From NCBI GenBank assembly GCA_947053345.1, contig CAMRSM010000002.1:122307-186306 (forward strand): a stretch of DNA of 64,000 bases. The letters run 5' to 3'. The notes under the pieces were generated by a model, which saw only the letters and a program-made list of their open reading frames with translations, was not told where the DNA came from and did no database searches. This DNA is from an uncultured Lachnospiraceae bacterium (GTDB lineage: Bacteria; Bacillota; Clostridia; Lachnospirales; Lachnospiraceae). Below are positions 1 through 8,483 of the stretch, piece by piece (position 1 is the first letter of the stretch; the number at the start of each line of letters is the position of its first letter). A program made the translations under genes and the position numbers.

Positions 1-608
1 TTGTCCCACCCGGCAGCATCCGCGTAGATTTCGCGAAACGCCGCAAGCGCCCCGTCCGCCGTCTCACCGTCCTCCTCGTCACACCCCAGCGACACACGGC
101 ACTCATCCGAAAGCCAGGGAACTTCCGCGCAAAACCAGTTGTACGCGCGCTCCAGCTCAAATCTTCCGCACAATTCATCCTCGATGAACACCGGCCTTTT
201 ATATTCCTCAAGAACCTGGGAAAGACCCTCATTGCGCAGCCCCCGCCCTGCAACCTCCACAAGCATATATTCATTTGCCATGCGCACGGCAGACTCCTGC
301 CCGCTCTTTTTTCCCTTCCGCCTGCGGCATTTGACACGGTATATGGTAAACGGCTTGAGTTTAAAGATCCAGCCTTCCCTGTCTTTCTCCTGCGCAAGCC
401 AGCTTAATTGTCCTTTTTCCCGGTTCACGGTCCCGTCCGCTAAATCGGCGCTCGCAAGGAACTCTGCCGACGGCCTCCATATCCCCTCCACATAGGAGCA
501 CGCGCCGCCCACATGTTCCGCGGTGAGCACAAGCATTTCCTGCACTTCCTCCTCATATTCCGCGCAAAAGGCCTCTAACTCCTTTGAAAACCCCTTACTT
601 TTTAACAT
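1..608 (-). CDS. DUF2262-like hypothetical protein, partial
   Basis: This is an open frame on the minus strand starting at ATG 608-606 and still open at the window edge, so the C-terminus is missing (about 202 codons visible). The protein begins MLKSKGFSKELEAFCAEY. Its visible C-terminal part, containing FELERAYNWF and WLSDECRVSLGCDEEDGET, recalls DUF2262 proteins, whose function is unknown; this match is from memory of the family pattern and is tentative. There is no signal peptide or membrane segment. It lies 15 bp downstream of the cysteine desulfurase and is probably the next gene in the same operon. The context does not define a role. Confidence 0.6.
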   Translation of the reverse strand, partial: MLKSKGFSKELEAFCAEYEEEVQEMLVLTAEHVGGACSYVEGIWRPSAEFLASADLADGTVNREKGQLSWLAQEKDREGWIFKLKPFTIYRVKCRRRKGKKSGQESAVRMANEYMLVEVAGRGLRNEGLSQVLEEYKRPVFIEDELCGRFELERAYNWFCAEVPWLSDECRVSLGCDEEDGETADGALAAFREIYADAAGWD

Positions 609-623
609 ATCCTCACACCTCAT

Positions 624-1784
624 TCACCTAACTTTGTACCGCCGCAGCACCGGCAGCAGTTCCCGAAGGCATCCCGCGGCATATTCCACTTCCGCCTCCG
701 TCGTATCCACCGAAAAACTGAACCGCAGCGTCGCGTCAAGCAGCTCCTTTTTCACGCCGGCGGCCACAAGGCTGCCGCTGATGCCCGGATGGTTTGTTGA
801 ACATGCCGAGCCGGAGGAAACGTAAACCCCGCGCTCCTCCAAGGCATGCAAAAGCACCTCGCTGCGGATCCCCTCAAAGCCCGCAGAGACAATATGGGGG
901 GCGCAATCCTCAAGCCTTTCGGTGACCGCGTGGATCTGCACGCCCTCCATACCGGAAAGCAGTTCCACCAACTGCCGCTTCCTCGCATACAGCCCCGCTA
1001 TCTTTTCCTCATGCCCCGCATAGATTTCCTGTGCTGCCCTGCCGATCCCCGCGATCGCCGGGACATTTTCCGTGCCGGAGCGCATCCCTTTTTGCTGCCC
1101 GCCGCCGTAAAGGATTGGCAGCACCCGCACCTTATCACGGATATATAAAAAACCGCTCCCCTTCGGACCGTGGAATTTATGCCCGCTCACACTGAGCAGG
1201 TCGATGCCCTCCCTCTTCGGGCAGATGCGGTACTTCCCGTAGGCCTGGATGGCATCTGTGTGGAAGACCACATCCGGCTTTTTCTCCTTCACTGCCCGTG
1301 CGATGGCTGCGATATCCTGCACCGCGCCGAGCTCGTTGTTCACGTACATCACCGAGACAAGTACGGTATCCTGGCGCATCCGTGAAAGCAGTTCGGCAAG
1401 ATTGACGTGCCCCTGCGCATCGACCGGGGCAAAGCTCACCTCAAACCCCATCTCCTCAAGAAACCCGAGCGGCGCATGGACGGACGCATGCTCAAACTGC
1501 GTGGTGATGATATGCTTTCCTGCGCGGCGCATCGCAAGCGCCGCGCCGATGAGCGCCATATTGTTCGCCTCCGTGCCGCCGGATGTAAAAACAATCTCCT
1601 TCGGCTCTGCCCGCAGGGTTTTTGCGACCAATTCCCGCGCGGCCTTCACATACTTTTCCGCCTCCATCCCCTTTTTGTGCAGGGAAGAAGGATTTCCGAA
1701 GTCCTCACAAAGCACCCGGTCCATCACCTCGCGCACGGAATCCGACACCTTCGTTGTCGCCGCGTTATCCAAATAGCATTCCAT
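624..1784 (-). CDS. Cysteine desulfurase, NifS/IscS family
   Basis: A PLP-dependent class V aminotransferase-fold enzyme that takes sulfur from L-cysteine to form a protein persulfide for Fe-S cluster or tRNA thiolation. It is 386 aa, normal for the family. Visible landmarks are the N-terminal YLDNAATTK, the cofactor segment TSGGTEANNMA, the PLP lysine in SVSGHKFHGPKG, and the catalytic cysteine in SSGSACSTNHPG. The ATG at 1784 is chosen because AGAGGA lies just upstream and the protein then starts directly at MECYLDNAATT; an upstream TTG at 1802 would add six residues. It lies downstream of rsmE in a housekeeping operon. No ThiI or IscU is visible, so the sulfur acceptor is unknown. Confidence 0.93.
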   Translation of the reverse strand: MECYLDNAATTKVSDSVREVMDRVLCEDFGNPSSLHKKGMEAEKYVKAARELVAKTLRAEPKEIVFTSGGTEANNMALIGAALAMRRAGKHIITTQFEHASVHAPLGFLEEMGFEVSFAPVDAQGHVNLAELLSRMRQDTVLVSVMYVNNELGAVQDIAAIARAVKEKKPDVVFHTDAIQAYGKYRICPKREGIDLLSVSGHKFHGPKGSGFLYIRDKVRVLPILYGGGQQKGMRSGTENVPAIAGIGRAAQEIYAGHEEKIAGLYARKRQLVELLSGMEGVQIHAVTERLEDCAPHIVSAGFEGIRSEVLLHALEERGVYVSSGSACSTNHPGISGSLVAAGVKKELLDATLRFSFSVDTTEAEVEYAAGCLRELLPVLRRYKVR

Positions 1785-1898
1785 CCCGATTCCTCTTTCC
1801 AAAATTCTGGCAAACTCGATCCATTAAAACTTTTTTCTTTTATCCCAATGCCAAAGCCAAAAGGGACGATAAACCACGCCGGACAGCAGGGTACTCTT

Positions 1899-2645
1899 TT
1901 ACCTTTCAAACGCGAACATCAGCAGGGCGAGGACAGCCAGACCCGCTGTTTCCGTGCGCAGGATGCGGTGCCCGAGCGTGATGCACTTAGCACCCGCGTC
2001 CACCGCCAGCGCTACCTCCTCCTCCGCAAAGCCGCCCTCCGGTCCGATAAAAATGCCGACAGAGCGCACACCGTCCGCCACAAGGCCCGAAAGCACCGCC
2101 CTCGTATCTGCAATGCCCTCCGCCCGCTCGTACGGAATCACGACGGCATCCAGTTCACCCGCCGCTTTTATGGCATCCGCAAAACGCATGGCAGAGGAAA
2201 CTTCCGGGATGATCCCCCGCATCGACTGCATCGCCGCCGCGCGCGCAATCGCCTGGAAGCGGGCGCGCTTTTTCTCTTCCTTTCCGCCCTCCTCCAGCTT
2301 CACGACCGTGCGCCTTGTCATGACCGGCACAACGCGTGACACACCGAGCTCCACCGCCTTCTGGATGATGAACTCCAGCTTATCCTTCTTCGGCATCCCC
2401 TGAAAAAGGACGAGCCGTACCGGAAGCTCGGTTCGCGAGCCGGACTGCGACAGCACCTTTGCCCTCACACAGTCCTTTGAAAATTCCGAAAGCCGGCACA
2501 GATAGTCCGTCCCCGCACCGTCGCACACCGTGATCTCCTCCCCGGCGCGCATCCGCAGGACATTGCGGATATGGTTATAATCCTCCCCGGCAAGGGTGAT
2601 ATCCTCCCCCGCCACGGCATCCCTGTCCACATAAAACCGATACAT
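1899..2645 (-). CDS. rsmE: 16S rRNA (uracil1498-N3)-methyltransferase RsmE
   Basis: A SPOUT-class, SAM-dependent methyltransferase that methylates U1498 of 16S rRNA in the 30S subunit. It is 248 aa, the usual size. An N-terminal PUA-like part begins MYRFYVDRDAV, and the C-terminal trefoil-knot motifs are IGPEGGFAEEEV and LGHRILRTETAGLAVLAL. The reading frame stays open 42 codons further upstream, but the ATG at 2645 follows AAGGGGCG and gives the normal family N-terminus. It sits 16 bp downstream of the SseB-like gene in the same operon. Confidence 0.95.
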   Translation of the reverse strand: MYRFYVDRDAVAGEDITLAGEDYNHIRNVLRMRAGEEITVCDGAGTDYLCRLSEFSKDCVRAKVLSQSGSRTELPVRLVLFQGMPKKDKLEFIIQKAVELGVSRVVPVMTRRTVVKLEEGGKEEKKRARFQAIARAAAMQSMRGIIPEVSSAMRFADAIKAAGELDAVVIPYERAEGIADTRAVLSGLVADGVRSVGIFIGPEGGFAEEEVALAVDAGAKCITLGHRILRTETAGLAVLALLMFAFER

Positions 2646-2661
2646 ACAACGCCCCTTATGC

Positions 2662-4368
2662 CTATGCTTTGCGTGTGACGGTTCCGTCCTGCTGCTTTTC
2701 AGCATCCGGAACGGGCGCGGTATCCACAAGGGCTGTCTCCGGTTCAACGCCCTTGGCGCTCCCCGCCGCATTTTCCGCCTTCTCCTTTAACTGCTTTGCG
2801 ATCTCCTCCACCGCGCGGATCGCCTTTTCCTTCAGGATCAGATTCTCGCTCGCCGGGTTCACTACAATGCCGTCACCCTTGTTGATGCCGATGGCATCCT
2901 GGATCGAGATCACCGCCGCGCCCCAGTCCTTCGGCTGGTACATCTTCCCGATCTCGGCAAAATCCGTAAATACCGGGGTATAGCTCTCCCCCGCCGTATT
3001 CTTGACCGCCGCAAACATCAGCTTCGTATCCTTATTAAAAACGATCTGGTTTGTACCCGGCTGCGGCTTTGCCGCGCCGTCGTACTTCATCGGGATCAGG
3101 AATTTTGCCCTTGCCACCTCGGTCAGCATCGCGTGTTCCTTCGCCTGCAGCACTTGTGCGCGCTTTTCGTAATTCACCTTCCAGCGCGCCTCGCCAAAGA
3201 AATCGAGAATGCGGGTGCGCAGGGCGGGATTTGCCACCGGAACCGCCGTGTTCGGCTTGCCGGAAGCCTCCGGCGGCGGCAGCACATCGCCGCGGGAGAT
3301 TGCTGCCCGGTACATGCCGTTATCCAGCAGGACACGCTCCATCCCCAGATAATAAAACAACGCAAAGGCCGGCATCTGCGCCGCGGACGTTTTCCCCTCC
3401 TCCGTCTTTAAAAGCTTCGGGTTTGCCACCGGCAGCGCCCGCACTTCAAGCTCCCGGAACTGTTCCTTATAAAAAATCACCGCCAGTTTGGCATACTCCT
3501 CCCGCGTGTAGACATCAACAAAGCCGCCGTTATAAAACGGAAAATTTGTATTCTTGTCAATGGTCAGGTAAACCTCGTCAAGACCGCGCAGCTTTTCAAG
3601 CATCATCGGATAAAGCACGTCCGAAGCTTCCTTAAAGCATGCCTCCTGTGCCGTCCCGCCTTCCGTCCTTGCCCGGTTTTCCGCATCGCGCACCTGGGTG
3701 AGCGCAAAGATCAGCTCCTGCACGGAATAATCCCCGCAGAGCTGTCGAAGCCTCTCCTGCATAAAGGTCGGTGCACCGTCCTGCTTTTCCGGGTTCTCCA
3801 CGCCCTGAGAGGAAAGCACCGCGTCATCCTGCGATCCCGGCATCAGGGCATAAACTGCCCCGCGGATTTCCTCCTCACGCTCCCGCCTAAGGCGGCATCC
3901 CTCAAATGCCTCCATCAAAGGGCTTAGCTCTGTCCCCTCCGCCGCCGCATGGTACAGGTAATTCCCCTCCGTAAAGGCATTCGGCGCGAAATCCGGGACA
4001 ATGAGCGCAAAGGTCGGTCCCAAAAGCCCGAACTGGCAGACGCTCGCCTTCTTGACCCTGATCCCGTTCTGTTCAATGCCGCCCACCGTGCAGTTTAGGA
4101 CTGCACGGCCAGACGGATCCACATAAGAAACCTTTGTATCCGGCAGCAGCTGCCCCGACAGTGCCCTGCCTACCAGAACACTGCCCTGCTCCTTGTAAGG
4201 CAATATTTTTTGTATCTCAAAGGCAAAATCCGCCTTGTCCCAGAACACGTCGTTGCCCGAAGAAGCCGCCTTGTCCGCAGAAAACTCTCCCCCCGCATCC
4301 TCCATCATCCCTTCACGGGGCGTTGCCGCGTCTGCCTGTTTTTTCTTTCCAAAACCAAATAATCCCAT
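2662..4368 (-). CDS. SseB-like protein with EF-Tu domain-2-like N-terminal module
   Basis: A 568-aa soluble protein starting MGLFGFGKKK; the ATG at 4368 is preceded by GAGGA at good spacing. Residues about 45-130 (containing GSVLVGRALSGQLLPDTKVS) look like a beta-barrel of the elongation-factor-Tu domain 2 type, without any GTPase domain. The middle (VYLTIDKNTNFPFYNGGFV) and the C-terminal part (LMFAAVKNTAGESYTPVFTD, then GIVVNPASENLIL) resemble SseB N- and C-domain patterns. SseB-type proteins have no firm biochemical function. There is no signal peptide; the C-terminus is charged and low-complexity. It is the first gene of the operon leading to rsmE and the desulfurase. Domain calls are by eye and need profile confirmation. 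Confidence 0.6.
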   Translation of the reverse strand: MGLFGFGKKKQADAATPREGMMEDAGGEFSADKAASSGNDVFWDKADFAFEIQKILPYKEQGSVLVGRALSGQLLPDTKVSYVDPSGRAVLNCTVGGIEQNGIRVKKASVCQFGLLGPTFALIVPDFAPNAFTEGNYLYHAAAEGTELSPLMEAFEGCRLRREREEEIRGAVYALMPGSQDDAVLSSQGVENPEKQDGAPTFMQERLRQLCGDYSVQELIFALTQVRDAENRARTEGGTAQEACFKEASDVLYPMMLEKLRGLDEVYLTIDKNTNFPFYNGGFVDVYTREEYAKLAVIFYKEQFRELEVRALPVANPKLLKTEEGKTSAAQMPAFALFYYLGMERVLLDNGMYRAAISRGDVLPPPEASGKPNTAVPVANPALRTRILDFFGEARWKVNYEKRAQVLQAKEHAMLTEVARAKFLIPMKYDGAAKPQPGTNQIVFNKDTKLMFAAVKNTAGESYTPVFTDFAEIGKMYQPKDWGAAVISIQDAIGINKGDGIVVNPASENLILKEKAIRAVEEIAKQLKEKAENAAGSAKGVEPETALVDTAPVPDAEKQQDGTVTRKA

Positions 4369-4486
4369 TGTCGTCCTCATTTCCTTTCCAGCGTTCCGTT
4401 ATCGTGCATATTCTGCCTGCGGTAACGCATTTCCGGTAAAGCCAAAGCCCAATTTTATTTTTCCAAACTGTGGGCATATCGTTTAC

Positions 4487-4515
4487 ATTATAGATAATCT
4501 GCGGGCGAAAGTCAA
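4487..4515 (-). promoter_or_regulatory. Sigma-70-type promoter of the SseB-like/rsmE operon
   Basis: On the minus strand, a -35 TTGACT (4515-4510) and a -10 TATAAT (4492-4487) are separated by exactly 17 bp. The predicted transcript would start near 4480, about 110 nt before the ATG at 4368. No competing promoter of this quality is seen for this operon. Confidence 0.8.
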
Positions 4516-5212
4516 TTTGTTTTTCCAACAAGTTATGCTGGCAGAATATGCAGTAAATGGGCTTGCCGTCATACTCCCGTAAGACTGCTGGAATCTGATA
4601 CCGGAAAGCTCCCCCACTTCCGGCATTCCTTCCGCCTTTCAAATACCCCTGCAAAATGATATAATCATGGCTTATACATAAATTCCGCCCGGACAGGGTG
4701 CAATACGGCACGGACGTTCTTAAACGGAAGCAGGGTTTTGAAGGAGCCTGTAATGCATTGCATACCGGACAAATACAAACAGTAACGCCCTCATTTGCGG
4801 GCTGGTCATGGAAGGGAACACCAATCGGTTATGGAGGGTTTACGTTTTTTGGAAAGGGGGTTTTATTCAGATAATGGTATGGAAGAAACTCGGAAGAGTT
4901 TTGCGAAAGAATAATCAGAATGTACAGGGGATAGAAGGTCATGACCAGAACTGCATCTAAGCATAAACGCAGAAAAAGGGCAAAGCCAATTACAGGCTTT
5001 GCCCTTTTTCTGCGTTTATGCCAAAACATCATTTTGGCCATCATAATTCCAATCACTAAATATCTTTTGGCCATAGTTAAAAATACAGCACGCTCCTGCC
5101 AAAAGATACTTCCGCAAAATAATACTGTCGTTTTTATAAAGCCCAAAAACACTTGTTAATTATGACCAATCTTCCAAAGGCTCCCTCTCCACAAACCATG
5201 AAAAGAAATAGG
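4516..5212. other. Intergenic region between housekeeping operon and glycan locus
   Basis: About 700 bp without a convincing gene. It holds the palindromic terminator at 4961-5021. Short open frames exist on both strands, for example a 28-codon ATG frame at 4874-4960 on the plus strand ending directly before the palindrome, and a 107-codon frame on the minus strand at 4829-5152 that runs through the palindrome. Neither has a recognisable family pattern. A weak plus-strand TATAAT occurs near 4655. Confidence 0.5.
4961..5021. terminator. 27-bp perfect palindrome, likely bidirectional intrinsic terminator
   Basis: The arms at 4961-4987 and 4995-5021 are perfectly complementary over 27 bp around a 7-nt loop. 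The inner stem (GGGCAAAGCC with GGCTTTGCCC) is followed by TTTTT on both strands, so it can act as a Rho-independent terminator in either direction. On the minus strand it lies about 190 bp beyond the stop of the last glycan-locus gene (5213) and ahead of the housekeeping operon promoter, so it would insulate the two transcription units. Confidence 0.8.
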
Positions 5213-6241
5213 TCAAATATACTTCCGAAAACGGATATACCATTTGACCGGAAGCACCATAACCAGATTCATCTTGATCTTTCTCTTTGTTGAAAACTTC
5301 GTTTTATAGAACTTATTTTTCCTCCAGCGTGGGAACTCTCTTTTCAGCTCCCTCTTAACATATTCAAGCTGGCATGCCTGCGGCTGGTCAAAATATTTTA
5401 GAAACATGGAGTAAGAATTTAGCGTGAACACATCAATAAATAGATATTCAATAATATCGTGATAGCGCTGTAACAGCTGCTTATCTTTTACAAATCTAAG
5501 AAATCTCCTGCCAATCTCGATACGGTCATAATGATGTTCTGCATTTTTTTTATGGCAGGTTGACTTATCCTGCTGTCTATAATAGTATAGCTTCTGCGGA
5601 ACAACTGTCACACTTTGCAAAAACATCTGTAAAGTATATACCCAGTAATTGTCCTCATATGTCAAATGTTCCGGGAAATATAAATCGTTATTCACAATCA
5701 GGTTTTTCCGATATACTCCGCCGCATACACTCCCGTACTTATGAGATGACATCATTTCCATCCGCTCCGAATCAGACAGTTCAGCCCAGACAGTTCTGCC
5801 CCCCCCCGCCCGATCAAAGTCTTCTGCATCTTCCCTTGTGCCAAACTCTCCTGTCGCAGTTTCGCCCACTTTTTGATACTCACAATATACCGCATCCGAA
5901 CCATTTTCCAAGGCTTCCTTCATCAAAACCTCATACATGCGCGGATGGACAAAATCATCCGCGTCCACAAAACCGACATACTCCGACTGGGATGATTTTA
6001 TGCCAAGGTTTCTCGCTCCTCCCTGTCTTAGGTTCTCCTTTGAGTCAATTACCGTAATCTTATCCGGATATCTGTTCTCATAATCCCTTAATATGCCAAG
6101 ACTGCCATCCGGCGAACAATCATTGACAAGGATGATCTGCAAATTATCATAGGTCTGCGCAAGGAGGCTTTCGATACATGTCCCCAAATATTTTTCCACA
6201 TTGTATACCGGAACAATTACACTTAATGACGTATTTTCCAT
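5213..6241 (-). CDS. Family 2 glycosyltransferase
   Basis: A 342-aa GT-A-fold inverting glycosyltransferase, probably cytoplasmic or membrane-peripheral, adding a sugar to the lipid-linked repeat unit. Visible are LSVIVPVYNVEKYLGTCIES at the N-terminus, the nucleotide-sugar segment ending in GFVDADDF (DxD-type) around residue 95, and an acceptor-side EDNYW near residue 210. A basic C-terminus (KREFPRWRKNKFYKTKF) may contact the membrane. The ATG at 6241 is chosen because AAAGGA stands 9 nt upstream; a GTG six codons earlier has no RBS. The CDS contains a G9 run at codons 145-148. It is the last gene of the glycan locus; donor and acceptor are unknown. Confidence 0.88.
   Translation of the reverse strand: MENTSLSVIVPVYNVEKYLGTCIESLLAQTYDNLQIILVNDCSPDGSLGILRDYENRYPDKITVIDSKENLRQGGARNLGIKSSQSEYVGFVDADDFVHPRMYEVLMKEALENGSDAVYCEYQKVGETATGEFGTREDAEDFDRAGGGRTVWAELSDSERMEMMSSHKYGSVCGGVYRKNLIVNNDLYFPEHLTYEDNYWVYTLQMFLQSVTVVPQKLYYYRQQDKSTCHKKNAEHHYDRIEIGRRFLRFVKDKQLLQRYHDIIEYLFIDVFTLNSYSMFLKYFDQPQACQLEYVKRELKREFPRWRKNKFYKTKFSTKRKIKMNLVMVLPVKWYIRFRKYI
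5799..5807 (-). repeat. G9 homopolymer in glycosyltransferase coding strand
   Basis: Nine consecutive C on the plus strand, read as G9 at codons 145-148 of the glycosyltransferase. At length 9 the frame is open. One G fewer gives a stop about 16 codons later, and one more gives a stop about 6 codons later. This matches a contingency-locus on/off tract. Confidence 0.85.
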
Positions 6242-6395
6242 TTTCCCATATCCTTTCACAAAATATTTTAAACAACCTCTCCCATTGAGGCCCGGAACAA
6301 AACCGGAACTTCTTGTTTATCCCCCTCTCCCAAATCCAAAACGGCAATGTCATCATTTTCATAAATCACCGTTTCCCGTTGTGTCAATTCTTTTA

Positions 6396-7148
6396 TCAGC
6401 CGGGAGCATGCTCATATATTTCACGGAACCCATCGTTTTTCCTGATCAGATATTTTGCGATCACCTGCATCAATTCAAAATCATTCTCATGGTCAAGATC
6501 CAAAATCCCCGTATCATACATTTCGACAATCTCACAATATCCGTCCAATACGCCTTTTCCCTGTTCAAGAAAATTTGGGTTATAAGCATAAACCGAGGCA
6601 TTCATATCAAAGATTTCCGGAGCCTGCTGTCTTGCCGTGTAATCCGAATCAATCACCTTTTTTACCCCGTGCCCTGTTTTTTTCACCTGATTAAAATATG
6701 GATTTCTTCTCGCGGCAGCCACCGTGGTTGTGACATCCGCATTTTTTATGCTGTGGAGACCGATCACCTTTTCCAGATCCCCGACCGTCCTAAGCGGGGA
6801 TGTTATGTCCAGATCGACCACCATATCATAATGCGTACCCTTACGCTCCTCCATCTTTGACAGGCAGTCCCGGATCACGTCAATCTTCCCGACAGAATCC
6901 CCGGAAAGACTTTCCTTGCGCATGATTTTTTCCACTTCTCTCAGCCCATTGCCGGACACCAGATCAAGCAGTTGCTTACTGTCGGAATTTACAACAATGT
7001 CCGCCTCCACTTCCGGTCTCCGGTTCAAGTACAGATCAATCGCCGAAACCGTATAATACGCCAGATATTTTCCGCAGAACTTCCTTAAATTTTTATTTTT
7101 TATACCCTTTGACCCTGCCCTTCCGCAGATCGTAAATAAAATCTTCAT
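6396..7148 (-). CDS. Acylneuraminate cytidylyltransferase-family protein (second CMP-sugar synthetase)
   Basis: A 250-aa cytoplasmic nucleotidyltransferase of the CMP-NeuAc synthetase family, expected to activate a nonulosonic or similar acid with CTP. The signature loop is ICGRAGSKGIKNKN at residues 7-20, followed later by DLDITSPLRT. It is distinct in sequence from the LegF-like enzyme at 9449-10222, so the locus carries two such enzymes but only one NeuB-type synthase. It starts just downstream of the broken acetyltransferase gene and is followed by 154 bp of non-coding sequence before the glycosyltransferase. The acid it activates is unknown. Confidence 0.85.
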   Translation of the reverse strand: MKILFTICGRAGSKGIKNKNLRKFCGKYLAYYTVSAIDLYLNRRPEVEADIVVNSDSKQLLDLVSGNGLREVEKIMRKESLSGDSVGKIDVIRDCLSKMEERKGTHYDMVVDLDITSPLRTVGDLEKVIGLHSIKNADVTTTVAAARRNPYFNQVKKTGHGVKKVIDSDYTARQQAPEIFDMNASVYAYNPNFLEQGKGVLDGYCEIVEMYDTGILDLDHENDFELMQVIAKYLIRKNDGFREIYEHAPG

Positions 7149-7151
7149 GAT

Positions 7152-7543
7152 CTACCTCCAATAGCCATCAATTGTTTTTTCCATAATATCCGGATTCCTC
7201 CCCTTGATAATAAGGTTTGGCGTTTGTCCAAACACAATGCAGTTATCCGGGACATTTTCATTTACGATCTGCGCCCCGGCCGATACTATGACATTGGATC
7301 CGATGTTGCTCTTTCCTAAGACGGACGCATTTAAAAATAAAATCACATTATTTCCGATGGCCGGATAGTGTATCTTCCCATCCCTGCTGCTGCCACCTAC
7401 TATTGTCCCCTGATATACCAACAGATGATCCCCATATTTTTCCTTTCCAAGAACACTTCCTCATCCACATCGCTCCAAAACGATCTTAGCTGATGTATGA
7501 GCAGATCGCCAATCTGCCCATTGTCAAAATTCCCGTCACCCAT
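7152..7543 (-). pseudogene. Serine-acetyltransferase-like (hexapeptide) gene, internally deleted and frameshifted
   Basis: The ATG at 7543 overlaps the upstream gene's TGA (TGATG) and opens MGDGNFDNGQIGDLL then LRSFWSDVDEEV, the N-terminus typical of serine acetyltransferases in glycan loci. The frame then stops at an early TAG. A shifted frame gives KYGDHLLVYQG, YPAIGNNVILFLNASVLG and NVPDNCIVFGQTPNL, the C-terminal left-handed beta-helix end of the same family. The middle third of a normal protein of about 200 aa is absent, and the two pieces meet near 7440 out of frame. A short C-terminal piece could be translated from TTG 7421, but it lacks most of the coil. It is best called a pseudogene unless the deletion is an assembly error. 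Confidence 0.75.
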
Positions 7544-8478
7544 CAAAGCACCCCCTGTGTCAGCTGTAATACTTTAATCCCGTGCAGATAATCACTATCC
7601 GGCTTGATCTGTCGGGATATGGCATCCAGGAAACATTCCAGCTCCCTTATCTGATAATCATCCCTTTCCCCGGAAAAACAGATCTCCTCCCCGCGCAGGA
7701 GAAATCGGATTTTATTGTTCGCGATATCACCTATGATGGTATCTTCCTTTGTGATCAGCTGTATCTCCCGGATCGTCTTTTTCCCAAAATAGTCCAGATG
7801 AAGTTCCAGAAGCTTATCTTCGTACTCCGCAATATAAATCGCGTAATCCTCACTGTCGATTTCCAAAGGCGATTTCTTGCCGATCATGCTACAAACCTTT
7901 TGGGGCCATCCGAAAAGATAGGTGAGATAATCCCATTCATGGATCAAATCTATACTCACACCACCGCCCATATCTTTGTGCGCGCTGTACGTGATCCTGT
8001 AATCCTGCCCCGCGCGCCAGTCCGGAAGATAACTGGAGGAAATACTGCGTATGGATATCACACTGCCCGGATCAATATGGTTCTTTATATACTGGATCAC
8101 CGCGTTGTAGCGTAATGGGCAGGCAACATAATAAACACGGTTCGGGTGCAATTCAAATTCTTTTGCCGCCCCAAGCTGCGCCAGCGATACGACAGGCTTT
8201 TCAATAAAAAAGTTCTTTCCTTTTTCGTGGAATTGCTTCAGTGTTTCAAGATGCTGTTGTGTCGGATTCGTTATGAAAACCGCGTCATAATCACTCGGCA
8301 CACTTGATAATTCCGTATATTCTTTGTTCACCCCATCCGCCGGGAGGGTGCTTTTCGTTCGCCGGAAAGCATCTATCGTTAAGGATAATCCCCTTTTTGC
8401 CGCGACCACATGAAGATTACGGATGTGCCTTTTTGCGATCGAGCCGATACCAACGAACAATACTTTTCGTTTGCCCAT
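7543..8478 (-). CDS. Gfo/Idh/MocA-family oxidoreductase
   Basis: A 311-aa NAD(P)-dependent oxidoreductase. The Rossmann segment is VLFVGIGSIAKRHIRNL at the N-terminus, and EKPV, typical of the family's catalytic lysine region, is in the middle. The substrate is probably a sugar or nucleotide sugar of the surface-glycan pathway. The ATG at 8478 is preferred because GGGAG lies about 10 nt upstream; a GTG at 8487 overlapping the upstream stop is also possible. It is the second of two adjacent Gfo/Idh genes in one operon with nonulosonate genes. PtmF-like roles have been proposed for oxidoreductases of this type in Campylobacter legionaminic acid loci, but the match here is only by context. Confidence 0.85.
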   Translation of the reverse strand: MGKRKVLFVGIGSIAKRHIRNLHVVAAKRGLSLTIDAFRRTKSTLPADGVNKEYTELSSVPSDYDAVFITNPTQQHLETLKQFHEKGKNFFIEKPVVSLAQLGAAKEFELHPNRVYYVACPLRYNAVIQYIKNHIDPGSVISIRSISSSYLPDWRAGQDYRITYSAHKDMGGGVSIDLIHEWDYLTYLFGWPQKVCSMIGKKSPLEIDSEDYAIYIAEYEDKLLELHLDYFGKKTIREIQLITKEDTIIGDIANNKIRFLLRGEEICFSGERDDYQIRELECFLDAISRQIKPDSDYLHGIKVLQLTQGVL

Positions 8479-8483
8479 TACAA

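Noticed and set aside
1407..2339. 310-codon plus-strand frame across the desulfurase and rsmE genes
   Set aside because: It spans two well-supported genes and their junction on the other strand; no family pattern.
4313..4711. 132-codon minus-strand frame overlapping the start of the SseB-like gene
   Set aside because: It covers the promoter at 4487-4515 and overlaps a better gene in another frame.
4874..4960. 28-codon plus-strand frame ending directly before the palindrome
   Set aside because: It has a start and a purine-rich stretch upstream, but it is too short, has no known pattern and no convincing promoter.
4829..5152. 107-codon minus-strand open frame between the glycosyltransferase and the housekeeping operon
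   Set aside because: It runs through the perfect palindrome, which makes both strands read similar basic peptides; no RBS or family pattern.
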